From: Pectinophora gossypiella
Lineage: Eukaryota; Arthropoda; Insecta; Lepidoptera; Gelechiidae
Length of the DNA: 64,000 bases
Direction of reading: 5' to 3'
Assembly: GCF_024362695.1 (NCBI RefSeq)
Contig: NC_065412.1
Span: 4,029,992-4,093,991, forward strand
The first letter of the stretch is position 1. Each line of letters opens with the position of its first letter. The translations under genes and the position numbers were made by a program. Below the pieces are notes generated by a model. The model had not been told where the DNA came from. It searched no databases and worked only from the letters and a program-made list of their open reading frames with translations. Below are positions 54,481 to 64,000 of the stretch, piece by piece.

Positions 54481-56465
54481 AAGGCCCATGCACGCCATGG
54501 AATTTGGTATAAACAATTTTCTAACCTAATGGTAAAATAATTATATCAATATTTTAAAAATAATTTATGGCAAAGAACAGATGGTATAATTAATGAGGAA
54601 AATTAATTAATTATGAAAATTCTCGTCTTATTTTTGTAAGTAATCTCATTAATTGTGATGGATAAGTATTTAGATATACGTGTAACAAATTAAGTAATCT
54701 GCAATAAGATTAAACTGACTTTGAAAGAAATCTACTTACATAGTACGAAGTCGGTAGGAAGGAATAAAATGTAATCTTCAATTGGTACCTATGTGAGATT
54801 TCACATCTAGGAAAACTGATCATGAATCTCACTCTGAAGATCGTTGTTTAAGGCTGCAGTCTCCGCAAAATAGAGTCGTGGTGAGTTTTGGTGATAATAA
54901 TTTATTTTCTTTTTTTTAAGAAATGTTCACATTATGTTTGGAGTAGTAAAGAAGAGCAACTTTAGGTTTAGTGATGTCAGCGGGGGTGCTCCCCGGAAGG
55001 AGTGAAAACATTCGAATTCTGAATTCTGCATCTATTGCCTTTAACTTTATTATCTTACCCCATAGATTAAAGTCACACAAGGAACGAATGCAACTAATGA
55101 TCAATTTTTAAACACAAGTATGTAGTGGTAGAGCTAATAATAAAGTCTAAGTTCCATCGAACTGCAACTTGGCGTACCTAGGTGGCTTTATTGAAAGTGC
55201 CAAGTCATTTGTTACAGTCTCAACCGTGGTATATGAGAGTTTGGAGCTAGGAAAGTTCTACTGCTAAGTTCGTACCTGTATTTGTCTAGAGTGGCTTTAT
55301 TAGAGTTGCCGGTGCTGCTTGCTTCCCTATATTAGCAGTACTACATAATGTACCTGTAATTTAATAGAGATGGGAACATCTATACGATGACTGGCAGCCA
55401 CTCTTAAGACAGATATGATGAACTCAAGGTTCTTGGTTTTGATAATCGAAACGTCCCACGACTCTCCTCTCATCGATAGGAGAGACGATGTGTCCATCAC
55501 GCTCTTCCTCTGCCGTTTAGTGGAGAAACGACCAGACTACTTTTCCTTGGAATCTCGAAGTTCGCTTCCAAAATCGACCTGACACCCATAGATTATAAGC
55601 GTCAGATAAGAAAACATGTCCATTATTAAAAATCACCCTTAGAAGCGAACAATTCAAACAATGAAATGTGCCTCAACGTTATTTCTGAAATACGCTTCAA
55701 GCATTTTACGCGAACAGAAAATATGTTAGTTATAAAAGAAACATCGCCGGGAAAGGGTTGAAGAATGCTCGCGTATCATGGAGGCTTTTTACAGGGAATT
55801 TGTACGAGTAAGTGGAGAAATGCCGTGATGGCATCCATCTAGTTTTGTGAGGGAAATTTTCAGGAGCAATGGCATGTGTCTTGAAAGGCATTCGAGGCGA
55901 GGAAGTCTACGAATGTGTCGGAAAGCCAAAAGCTTTTTATAGACACTCGTACATGTTATTTGCATTTCTATGATCTAGTATGTTTTGTACTTACTGCTAC
56001 TTACTTAAATGATTATATGATAACATTTTATATCCTAAAGCGAAAGACCGTGTTGAAGTAACTTATATAAACAGTCGTAATTGGTATAGGTTAATAAATT
56101 AATTGTTTATTAATATTTAATAAAAATAATTGTTTATTATCCCATGAAAATAAATAAATAAATAGGTAAGGTGATAATCTACTTCTACATCCAATTAAAA
56201 TCAAGCAATTCCTTTGGGCAGTTAGGCATTGTCTTAATTTAAAATTTGCTCAACTGTATCTAGTTTTGTTTCTTGTTGATTACAATACTTTAGAAATAGT
56301 TTGGTGTAGGTTCTTCACTACGATTCAGCTGAATGGCAACAAAAAAAGTATAATGTTGAATCATATATCTCCCAAACTTTGACCGTACCTTTACATTGTA
56401 ATCGAGTTGATTGCCTAGTAACTAGTCTTTTATCTTAATTCCAACAAAGGTCATTGAGCTGACTT
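54481..56465. other. 2 kb of unique DNA
   Basis: No repeat copy or gene. TCTCCTCTCATCGATAGGAG at 55461 begins an 18-bp palindrome-like stretch. Confidence 0.4.
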
Positions 56466-56825
56466 AGACAATCGTCACACGAGGCGGATTTTGTAGCGAT
56501 GCACCGTGCGGCGAGGTGGTGTTCGTGTGTTAGGGTTCAGCGTATTTCATACAAGTACACCCCGGATACTTCACAGAAAACGCCTCGTTTTATAGTGTTA
56601 ATATGTAGTAAGTACATTAATGTTGTTATCACACGCGCGCGCATCCGTGTGTGTGACGTCAGACGCCCATACGATTTAAGGCTAAAGTAAGTCCAAGCCG
56701 GAGTGAGGTAAATCTAGCTCAGCCGCTGGTTGGCAGCGAAGAGTTGTCATTCTATACTTGCCGACTGGTCGGTGCTCGGCGCACCACCAAGCGCCTCGGT
56801 GCTCGTTGTCGTGTGAGAATCGCCT
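56466..56825 (+). mobile_element. Family X element, most complete copy
   Basis: The left end AATCGTCACACGAGGCGG, then GATGCACCGTGCGGCGAGG, is an imperfect inverted match to the right end (read backwards GCGATTCTCACACGACAACG, AGCACCGAGGCGCTTGGTGG). That suggests a non-autonomous DNA transposon of about 360 bp with long degenerate terminal repeats. The interior 'gtgtgtgacgtcagacgccc' and 'gtaagtccaagccggagtga' recur at 8460, 35995 and 53561. It is GC-richer than the background. Confidence 0.65.
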
Positions 56826-58574
56826 TAAGATAATCTCCTAGCAAATTTCCGCCCCTTATAAAATATTCACTATCTAAAGTCGGGGGAGCCTGAAACATGT
56901 TCTAATAAAAGCCAATTAAAGGTTACTTACAATTACATTACTCTAACTAAAATATTCCCTTTCACTGGAAATACGTCAAAATCCATGCGCTTACCTTCAT
57001 TATTGAATCCAACCATCCAAATAACGTGAACTGTTTCAACCCGTTACGGAATATTGATATTGAGCAACTTCGTTAAAAATAAAAACATGGGTCACCTCCC
57101 AAATTCCACCTTTAATCCTTCACTATAAAGCTTAATTTTCACAAGAGCATACTGGCAGTAAACTTGTTTAATTTAGGCCCAGTGCACCTTTGCGCCAAAA
57201 TGGAATAAAAAAGTTTTTCGAACATTTTCGTAATATTAAGCGATAGGGTGATGTCAAAGCGAAAATTTTTGGAATTTTCAAAAACGTATCGGGAATATTA
57301 ATCCCTTCGACTACTAAGTAGGGTAATCTGATTGTGTAAAGAATCTGATACTATATCAAGGGATGTGTCACGAAACAGGAAAAAATAACGTGAATGTTTC
57401 CCTACGGTTAATGCCGCTCTTTACCGCTTAATCCGTATAAATGTGCATATTTGTGTTTTCCGTGTCCATGTTCCTTTGCCTACCTATGTACAAATGCGAA
57501 AAAATAGAGTGTCACCCTGATCGGATTAAATAAGCGAATTTAACATCAGCGAGTAATGCACCACATACACTATAATTCCATGCCCGTCATTCAACTTTCA
57601 AATCTCAAAGCTATCCATAACTGGCTGTGGTTAGCAATTCATCATGTCTGTGGTTAACGGGAAAGTTGAATTAGCCCTAATGAGTCCAGCAATACTACAG
57701 TAATTTCCATACATGCCGGAATGTCTGTTTGTTTCCGATGTTATTAATTCCGGGGCGTAATCCTGAATGTAGCAATCAAATGGCATTCAAAACGGCTTTT
57801 AAACAATCCTCCGCTGGATTGTTTGAAACGCTTTCCAATGCTAATTCAGCTTTTAGTTCCATTTGCGAATGCAAAACAGCCCCTGTCTTCGATCAGCGAT
57901 AGTTTTATTCAGGGCTGTATTTATGAGACATTCATCCATAAATCATCCGTGTTTACCGCAAGGCTCTGTTCTTGGTCCAGAATTATTCCTTGGGCGATAG
58001 GCGTGAAGTCGTTCAACTGAATTAATTATTACGCGTGCCGTTTTGTTCACAGATCATTAATTACTGGACTGATCGCGATAACGTGACGTTACTTACACAG
58101 GTAATGAAGTCGTCCTGATATATCTATACAGTTCACATCGTTAAGAATAAAATAAATTTATTGCCAGTAACAATTTACATTTGCTATATAAACTAGGTAA
58201 TTATGAATATTACGAATTGAAGAGATTTGTTAAGTATATCAAAAGTGCGTTCTTTGGTCAGTCTGAAACCTGAATGAATAAGGGTACTTCTTGCAACTAT
58301 TTCACGTCTTCAGTGTCCATCAATCGTGTCATGCATGGCCTGCCTTCACGGTTCCTTCTCACGTTACGCTTGCGTGACAAAAACGAATGATCTCCAACCG
58401 TTCAATGCATTGTATTACTAACCCTATCACAAATGTTTCTATAAATTCTATTGCTTTCTTTGCAATGTCCTTTGGGGAATGCAGCGGTTATTGATCGAGC
58501 TTGAAATGCTTTTACAGTCATCAATTTTCGTAGAATGTGTGTTTCTCATGTTGCATTGAGTCGTACTTATTCTC
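56826..58574. other. 1.7 kb without recognisable repeats
   Basis: Balanced-composition blocks at 57170-57320 and 57640-57990 lack frames with protein character. 58310-58375 has a weak family Y resemblance (CATCAATCGTGTCATGCATG). No gene is supported; the 65-codon frame at 57823-58020 looks like chance. Confidence 0.4.
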
Positions 58575-58690
58575 TTATTTATTTATTTTATTTTATTTTA
58601 TTTGGGTAGCTTACAGCCTTTTTTACAAAATGAATACTTATAAATACAAACAAATGCCAATGAAAAGCTACCACAAGTGAACATTAAACA
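58575..58690 (-). repeat. Probable LINE 3' end, antisense
   Basis: TTATTTATTTATTTTATTTT, then GGGTAGCTTACAGCC and TTTTTTACAAAATGAATACT. On the minus strand it ends in AAATAAAATAAAATAAAATA. Single copy here, so a weak call. Confidence 0.35.
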
Positions 58691-60081
58691 TTTTAAAATG
58701 TCCATACAGACTCAGATACAGCCAGAAATTAAATTAGGTTCCTTGGTCAGCAAGGTTTTTACACTTTGAACGCTACCGCTAAATTCTCTTGTGGGGTATA
58801 CATATATATTTTTCTCTGCACGCGCATTGGTGAATAATGGCAGCGGTTCAGGAAGACACGCATTCTATAGTACCATGTAACGATGTTAATGTCTGTAGTA
58901 TATTACTTTACTGAAACATGGCAAATAAAGCATGGACTTACAAACAAAACTACAAATAGCGGAAATACACACGCTGGCTTTGACTGGAGTATATCCGGAG
59001 CTTTAAAACGGCAATTTCAAACAAACGACAAGGACTAAGAGGGTTTTACAGCAATAATAAATCTCCATTCCACTCACAATTATTCGCGTTCCAGCTTATG
59101 TTTCAATGTCCAAAGTGGCATTGCAGTTCAGCTCTGCAATATCCTGCACTTCATTTGTTAACTACTCTCAGTTCTCAGTCCGTATATAATGAACACTGGG
59201 AATTCATTGAAAAATATTTTTAAATTATCGTTTTGCTTGTTAAAGAAGGAGCGATGAAGAAAACGTTTAATATTCCTGTCTATTATCCTCTCATAGACAG
59301 AGTACGGACCGTTCTTGTATTCTCGGTGGATTTAAAATTATAAACGGACTCTATTGACGTAATCAGCGCAATGAAATATTTACTTTCAGCATTCGTATCA
59401 GTATTTTCAATTGTAAAAGTAAATGCTGAATTAGTAAGTAAGCTATAAATGGAATTATAGCCAAGTACAGATTTTTTCATTCAAGGTTTTATCCTTAGTT
59501 TCAATGTCACACATAGTTATTATGTAAAAAAAAAATATTATGGTTACAAAATTACAGTTCCACTGTAACTGTAACGATTAATTTTATACATAATATGTGG
59601 TCGATTAATATCATTTTATAAACGATTCATTTAAAGTAAGCAGTAACTTAAACACAAACGTAACAGTAAATTAATCGTTTCTTTTTTTCTCAGAATCAAA
59701 CTTTATTAATAAAATGGCGGGTGGGTGGTGGGTGTATATTATGTATAGTAGACACCTCTAAAGCGTAAAGCTATGCCATGTTGGCATCAACCTTATTATT
59801 TCAAGCTACAAACACGCCACGACGCAATGTAATAATATCGTCTCTATTTTTCAAGCACATTTCTTTCTAAATGCATTTTGCCTGTAGTCGTTTATTTTCC
59901 TCGTATAATTAAATGGAGTCGTCAGGGGTATTACCTGGAACAAAGAAAATAAGACATTTTAATATTTCGTTGTCCATTATAATAATTTTTCGCCTCGAGG
60001 GAAAGTCTGGAGAAAAAATGACAAGGTTTTCATGTTTCATTTAATATAAGCTTTGTTTGTTGTAGTACCTACGAAGTATAC
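58691..60081. other. Unique AT-rich DNA
   Basis: Nothing supported. TTTATTAATAAAATGGCGGG near 59703 could be a decayed LINE end. Confidence 0.4.
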
Positions 60082-60453
60082 ACCATAGTATAAGAAAACC
60101 AGGTATGCTCAATCCTATGACACGCCGCCATTGCTAGCTCTTTGATGACGTAAGTGTCACCACTGTGTTACCATTATTGGTATCTCCAACATTTCAAGGA
60201 CGTAAATTTTATTATTGAATTATAAGTGAATTACTGATTAATGTATTTAATGACTATTACTTGTCACATATATAAAAATCATTAAAACTGTAAGTATTTT
60301 TTTTACTAAAAGTTCAAAATTTCCTTGCAAAGTAAGTATAAAAACACAGCCTTTTTTACGTAAAGGCAACGCAGGGCGGGATGACGTCAGCTGGGCTAAC
60401 CTTTAAATGTTAGCTGTCACTTTTGAGCATACCTGGTCTTCTTATACCATGGT
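60082..60453. mobile_element. MITE with 31-bp terminal inverted repeats
   Basis: The left end ACCATAGTATAAGAAAACCA, then GGTATGCTCAA, and the right end TTGAGCATACCTGGTCTTCT, then TATACCATGGT, are reverse complements with two mismatches. The interior (about 310 bp) has 'ctctttgatgacgtaagtgt' and 'ggcgggatgacgtcagctgg', and no open frame. The target duplication is unclear. Confidence 0.85.
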
Positions 60454-61759
60454 ATAGGTACACTACGCTGTATCTATGGAGTAGAATATTTACAAAGAGA
60501 AAATTATACATTTTCAATCATATGATTCCATTGAAAGATACTTTTGTAATGATTTCACATGTTGTTTTAAGTCTTTAAACAATATTATTGTAGGTACTTG
60601 CCGTGATCTCATTGACGTAAGAAAACAATTTACCTATGCGCATTAAATCTTCTGTCCACGCGATATCTCTCACGGTTTAGATTTATAAAAAGACATGCCA
60701 AACAAAACATTGCTATCTAAAAAAGTCCAACAAATTCCCAAATAGAACATTAATTATAATAGACAGAATGTTCGGTAGTTTAAAGCAATTTGGAGTAAAA
60801 TGAAAACAAGACAATTTTTTATTTCCTTTCCAACATTTCAATCTCAAGACATGTTTTCGAATAAAATTTCATGTCGTCGTATTCATGAGAGTAACAAATA
60901 AAATAATAAAACCTCTTCCTTTTTTCTTTGGCGTAATATTCCCCAAATTACTTCAGCACCACAATAAAGGCGACAGTGGCCATAAACTCTTGCGCAGTGA
61001 AAGCCCCTGAATTATCTATGAGGATCGTAAAAACTGAACTTCTACACATGTCACCTCTACGAAATTTTCTCGTCAAATATTCCTTGTATGTACTCACTGT
61101 TGGATAATAGATGAGCTAGAGCAAGAATTCTTTGTAAATTACGTGAATAAGTAATTAAAAAGAGATGCTATAATAATTTTCCAAACACACAAGAAAATTC
61201 TACTAGGAGTGGAACTTATTAATAAATTACGAATCTAATAGGTGCCTAAACAATAATACAATTTATATTTTCTCGGCAAGGATTTTAATGTACAGAATGA
61301 AAACATTTAAGGCTAAAGTGAAAAACGTTTTTAGCTAACATCATGCTGTATAGACATATTGAACAGAAAGCTATTGAAATTTCAACAGTCAAATCGCATA
61401 TTCACAAATTCTAACCTCAAAATTTTCAACAGTCACTTGGAGATTCCGCTCCCCGTTTCCAGTCCGAACCGGTAATATCTGGCCCAATCCGCCGCAAATT
61501 GGATTGGACTGGATTGGAGCGAGCCACGGCGCACCGCGACTTTTGCATCGCAGACGTCTATTTTATTTTCTCTATTTGCGATTATTGTGACTACGATTTT
61601 TATACACTTGAAAATTTAATGGATGTTTTGATTATATGAAGAGTTCTTAGAATCAATATAATTATTGTTTAAATCTTGTTTATTCTTAGAAATATCCCAG
61701 TAGTGTCAGTGAACAAGTTGAGCAGAACTGTTAATCCCTTCTTTGCAAGGTGTAAGAAC
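60454..61759. other. Unique DNA
   Basis: Contains CCAATCCGCC next to AAATTGGATTGGACTGGATT near 61487-61518, a small palindrome-like cluster of GGATTGGA repeats. No gene. Confidence 0.4.
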
Positions 61760-61885
61760 TCTACTGAGAAGTGGCTCGCCCCCTATTATATGGGACTTAT
61801 ACCTAGCTTGCGAGGAGTGGGTATAATATATTACACACCTCTGACTACCACTTTGGGGATTCAGGCGTGATGCTATGTTATGTAA
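61760..61885 (+). repeat. LINE 3' segment, family V, copy 3, with TATG-type tail
   Basis: GTGGCTCGCCCCCTATTATA, TGGGACTTATACCTAGCTTG and 'gaggagtgggtataatatat' are followed by CCTCTGACTACCACTTTGGG and GCGTGATGCTATGTTATGTA. It is the reverse complement of 29388-29490. The tail gives the orientation. Confidence 0.7.
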
Positions 61886-62770
61886 GTAAGATTTATATAA
61901 TTTATTAGTAATATAAGTGTCAAATCCTTATACATAATAGTACCGCCAGATAATTTCACGCGTAGGGGACGTAACAAGTAACTTATAAAATCACCATTTG
62001 ACGACTCCTAAAAAATATTTATTTATTTTAGTTTATAAACAAAGAGTTGTGTTTTATAACAGATTTAAATAAGAATATATAAGTAGCTTAACCACAAAAA
62101 CGTTTCTACAGATAATTCATGCAACATTTGTAATATAAAAAAATTAACAGAGTTATTGTAAAATTTAAAGTTTACCCGTGTCGTATATATAACAATTACT
62201 TACAAATAAATATCATATTTTAGATTTGTTTAAATTTCCTTTCAACAACTTTTTTAACAGTGTAACTTGAATCATTTTATCTGGTATCTCAGTTTCTCAC
62301 AAATCATGGTCGCAATACATATTGCCGTGGCCGACGTTTACCACGTTACGATGGAATTTCTTCTATTTGTATCATCTCGAAATGCATTTTATTAAATTTA
62401 GGACATTTAAATGTCTACCTCTATCACGGGTAACACTTTTAAACTCTTACCTGTCACTTTACAGTTGTATGGAGCTTAGGAGCAACATTATTTTTATCTT
62501 ACTGTCTAATGCCAATTTTTCTTAAGAGTTCACTTACCACGGCATACGACCACGGCTATCTACTAAACATCATAATTAGGAAGCATTTTAGAGAAATATT
62601 TCCTTGTTTCATACTTTTTAGAGCATGATTTCCCCGTAGTCGGATTTTAGTTTTTAAACTTATATATTTTTTCATTATTTAGAAAATTAGAAGATAACTT
62701 TAGGCATGAGTCGTGGTTTTTTCCCCATTGGGAAATAGGCATGATATTTTGGTATAAAGTTATGGTAGCC
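61886..62770. other. Unique AT-rich DNA
   Basis: Nothing supported. Confidence 0.4.
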
Positions 62771-62873
62771 GAGCCGTGGTAGCCTAGTTGGTAGAATGCT
62801 TCTCTTTTACTTTGAGGTCGCGGTTTCGAATCCAGCACAGGCAAACAATTATTGTCGAATTTGTTTTCGATTC
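62771..62873 (+). mobile_element. tRNA-derived SINE head, family C
   Basis: GAGCCGTGGTAGCCTAGTTG contains A box TGGTAGCCTAGTTGG, and GAGGTCGCGGTTTCGAATCC contains the B box. The spacing suits RNA polymerase III. The region after the head ('aattattgtcgaatttgttt') fits a moth SINE I recall, but the copy stops near 62873 and runs straight into LINE coding sequence. It is not a tRNA gene: the anticodon stem does not form and no acceptor stem closes. Confidence 0.7.
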
Positions 62874-64000
62874 GAGAGCATGCTGTACTTGCTCTTCAAT
62901 AAATGCTGGGCGTCCGGTCTTGTGCCAAGTGATTGGTGTAGGGCGGTTATTGTGCCGTTGTTTAAGGGCAAGGGTTCACAGCAAGAGTGCAAGAACTACC
63001 GTGGCATAAGCCTTCTCAGTGTCGTTGGTAAACTGTATGCGAAAGTACTGATTGAACGTGTGATGAAAGAAACAGAGGAGAAAATTTGGAACGTACAAGC
63101 GGGATTTAGAAGAGGTATGGGATGCATGGATCAGGTCTTCTCTCTTCGATGCATCGCCGAAAAACAACTGGCAGTTCATCAGAAGGTATTCTGTGCCTTT
63201 ATAGATTTAGAGAAGGCCTATGATAGAGTGATGAGAGATGAACTGTGGTGTGTACTATCCGAGTATGGGTTGGACGGCACCTGATACGCGCACTGAAGTC
63301 TTTGTATAAGGGTTCTAGTGCGTGTGTCAGAGTTAATGGCGCTCTGTCTTCCTGGTTCGACATCTCTGTTGGTGTCAGGCAGGGATGCGTGGCGTCACCA
63401 TGGCTGTTTAATTTATTCATGGATAGTTGTCTGAATGAATTGAAAGAATCTGTGAGTGGGGTAAGAATGGGGGAGTTGCTTCTGAAGTGCCTCCTGTATG
63501 CTGATGATCAAGTTCTTGTAGCATCATCGGCGGAGGATCTTCAGTACATGGTATCTCTAATGGTAGATGAATTACAAAAGAAGGGTATGAGAGTGAATGT
63601 TAATAAGACGAAAGTTTTGGTGATGGAAAGAGAAGAAAATGTGTCTGAGTGTAGAATTATGATTGGGAATGAAATGGTAGAACAAGTGAATGAATTTGTG
63701 TATTTGGGTACTATGTTTACAAGGGATGGTAAATGTGATGAAGATATAGAAAGGAGAGTGAGATTGGGTAATTCAGTGAATGGGGCAATGCACGCAGTTG
63801 TTAGTAGCCAATGTATCTCGCAAGATGCGAGGATGGCTGTTCACAATGCAGTGCTTGTCCCTACGCTGAAGTACGGTAGTGAATGTTGGGTATGGCAGAA
63901 GAAGCATGAAAGTAGGATCAATGCCGTAGAAATGAGGTCTTTGCGTAGCATCTGCGGTGTGAAGTTGAGTGATAGAGTGAGAAACAGTGTGATAAGACAG
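62874..64000 (+). pseudogene. LINE reverse transcriptase, 5'-truncated, one frameshift, continues past the window
   Basis: Two plus frames together encode a non-LTR reverse transcriptase. The first part (62874-63281) has AVIVPLFKGKG, NYRGISLLSVVGKLYAKVL, QAGFRRGMGCMDQVFSLR and the catalytic FIDLEKAYD motif. A one-base loss near 63275-63281 ends that frame at the TGA at 63282. The second frame (63281-64000) is open to the window edge with VRQGCVASPWLFNLFMD, the YADD active site at 63497-63508, a K-G-M-R-V-N-V-N-K-T-K motif, FVYLGTMFT and RINAVEMRSLRSICGV. The upstream endonuclease domain is absent, so the copy is 5'-truncated. It is close in style to the endonuclease/reverse-transcriptase proteins abundant in moth genomes; I do not assign a clade. 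The 162-codon frame starting at 62796 begins in SINE sequence, so its first 26 residues are not LINE protein. Confidence 0.9.

Noticed and set aside
62796..62873. N-terminal residues of the 162-codon frame as LINE protein
   Set aside because: They are translated SINE sequence; LINE similarity starts at about 62874.

Overview
This 64 kb window reads as non-coding, repeat-dense nuclear DNA of an insect, most probably a moth or butterfly. It is AT-rich. I found no host protein-coding exon, rRNA or functional tRNA gene that I could support. The call to Lepidoptera rests on recognised dispersed families: tRNA-headed SINEs, Helitrons with TC and CTAG ends, LINE 3' tails ending in TTATG or ATG/TGA repeats, and palindromic MITEs. 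These identifications come from reading, not from a database search.

Layout. 1-9.9 kb: SINE family A copies, LINE tails and three full or partial copies (plus one fragment) of a palindromic MITE. 9.9-12.9 kb: a composite island bounded by an exact 46-bp inverted repeat and packed with a second MITE, a 440-bp fold-back, a CA microsatellite, a four-unit tandem array and a 46-nt poly(A). 13.8-14.1 kb: a short Helitron. 14-21 kb: mostly unique DNA, with two 18-nt tRNA-Lys primer-binding-site-like matches near 20.5 and 21.1 kb. 21.7-23.7 kb: a Helitron carrying a 134-bp tandem array. 24-39 kb: mostly unique DNA with scattered LINE tails, one LINE ORF2 C-terminus, a perfect 30-bp-stem hairpin and a MITE. 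39-47 kb: an inverted pair of a 270-bp element, a fourth MITE copy, more LINE tails and a third Helitron. 48-61 kb: three further inverted-repeat elements, a second SINE family, a SINE inserted inside an older SINE with an 11-bp target duplication, and dispersed family X. 62.8-64 kb: a SINE fused to a 5'-truncated LINE reverse transcriptase that has one frameshift and runs off the window.

No genes act together here. The only clear coding sequence belongs to retrotransposons, and it is broken. The interest lies in nested and palindromic architecture. I did not find a convincing new biological system. The best leads are the 9.9-12.9 kb inverted-repeat island, the 134-bp array inside the Helitron, the paired primer-binding-site remnants, and two clean hairpins at 29.8 and 49.7 kb.
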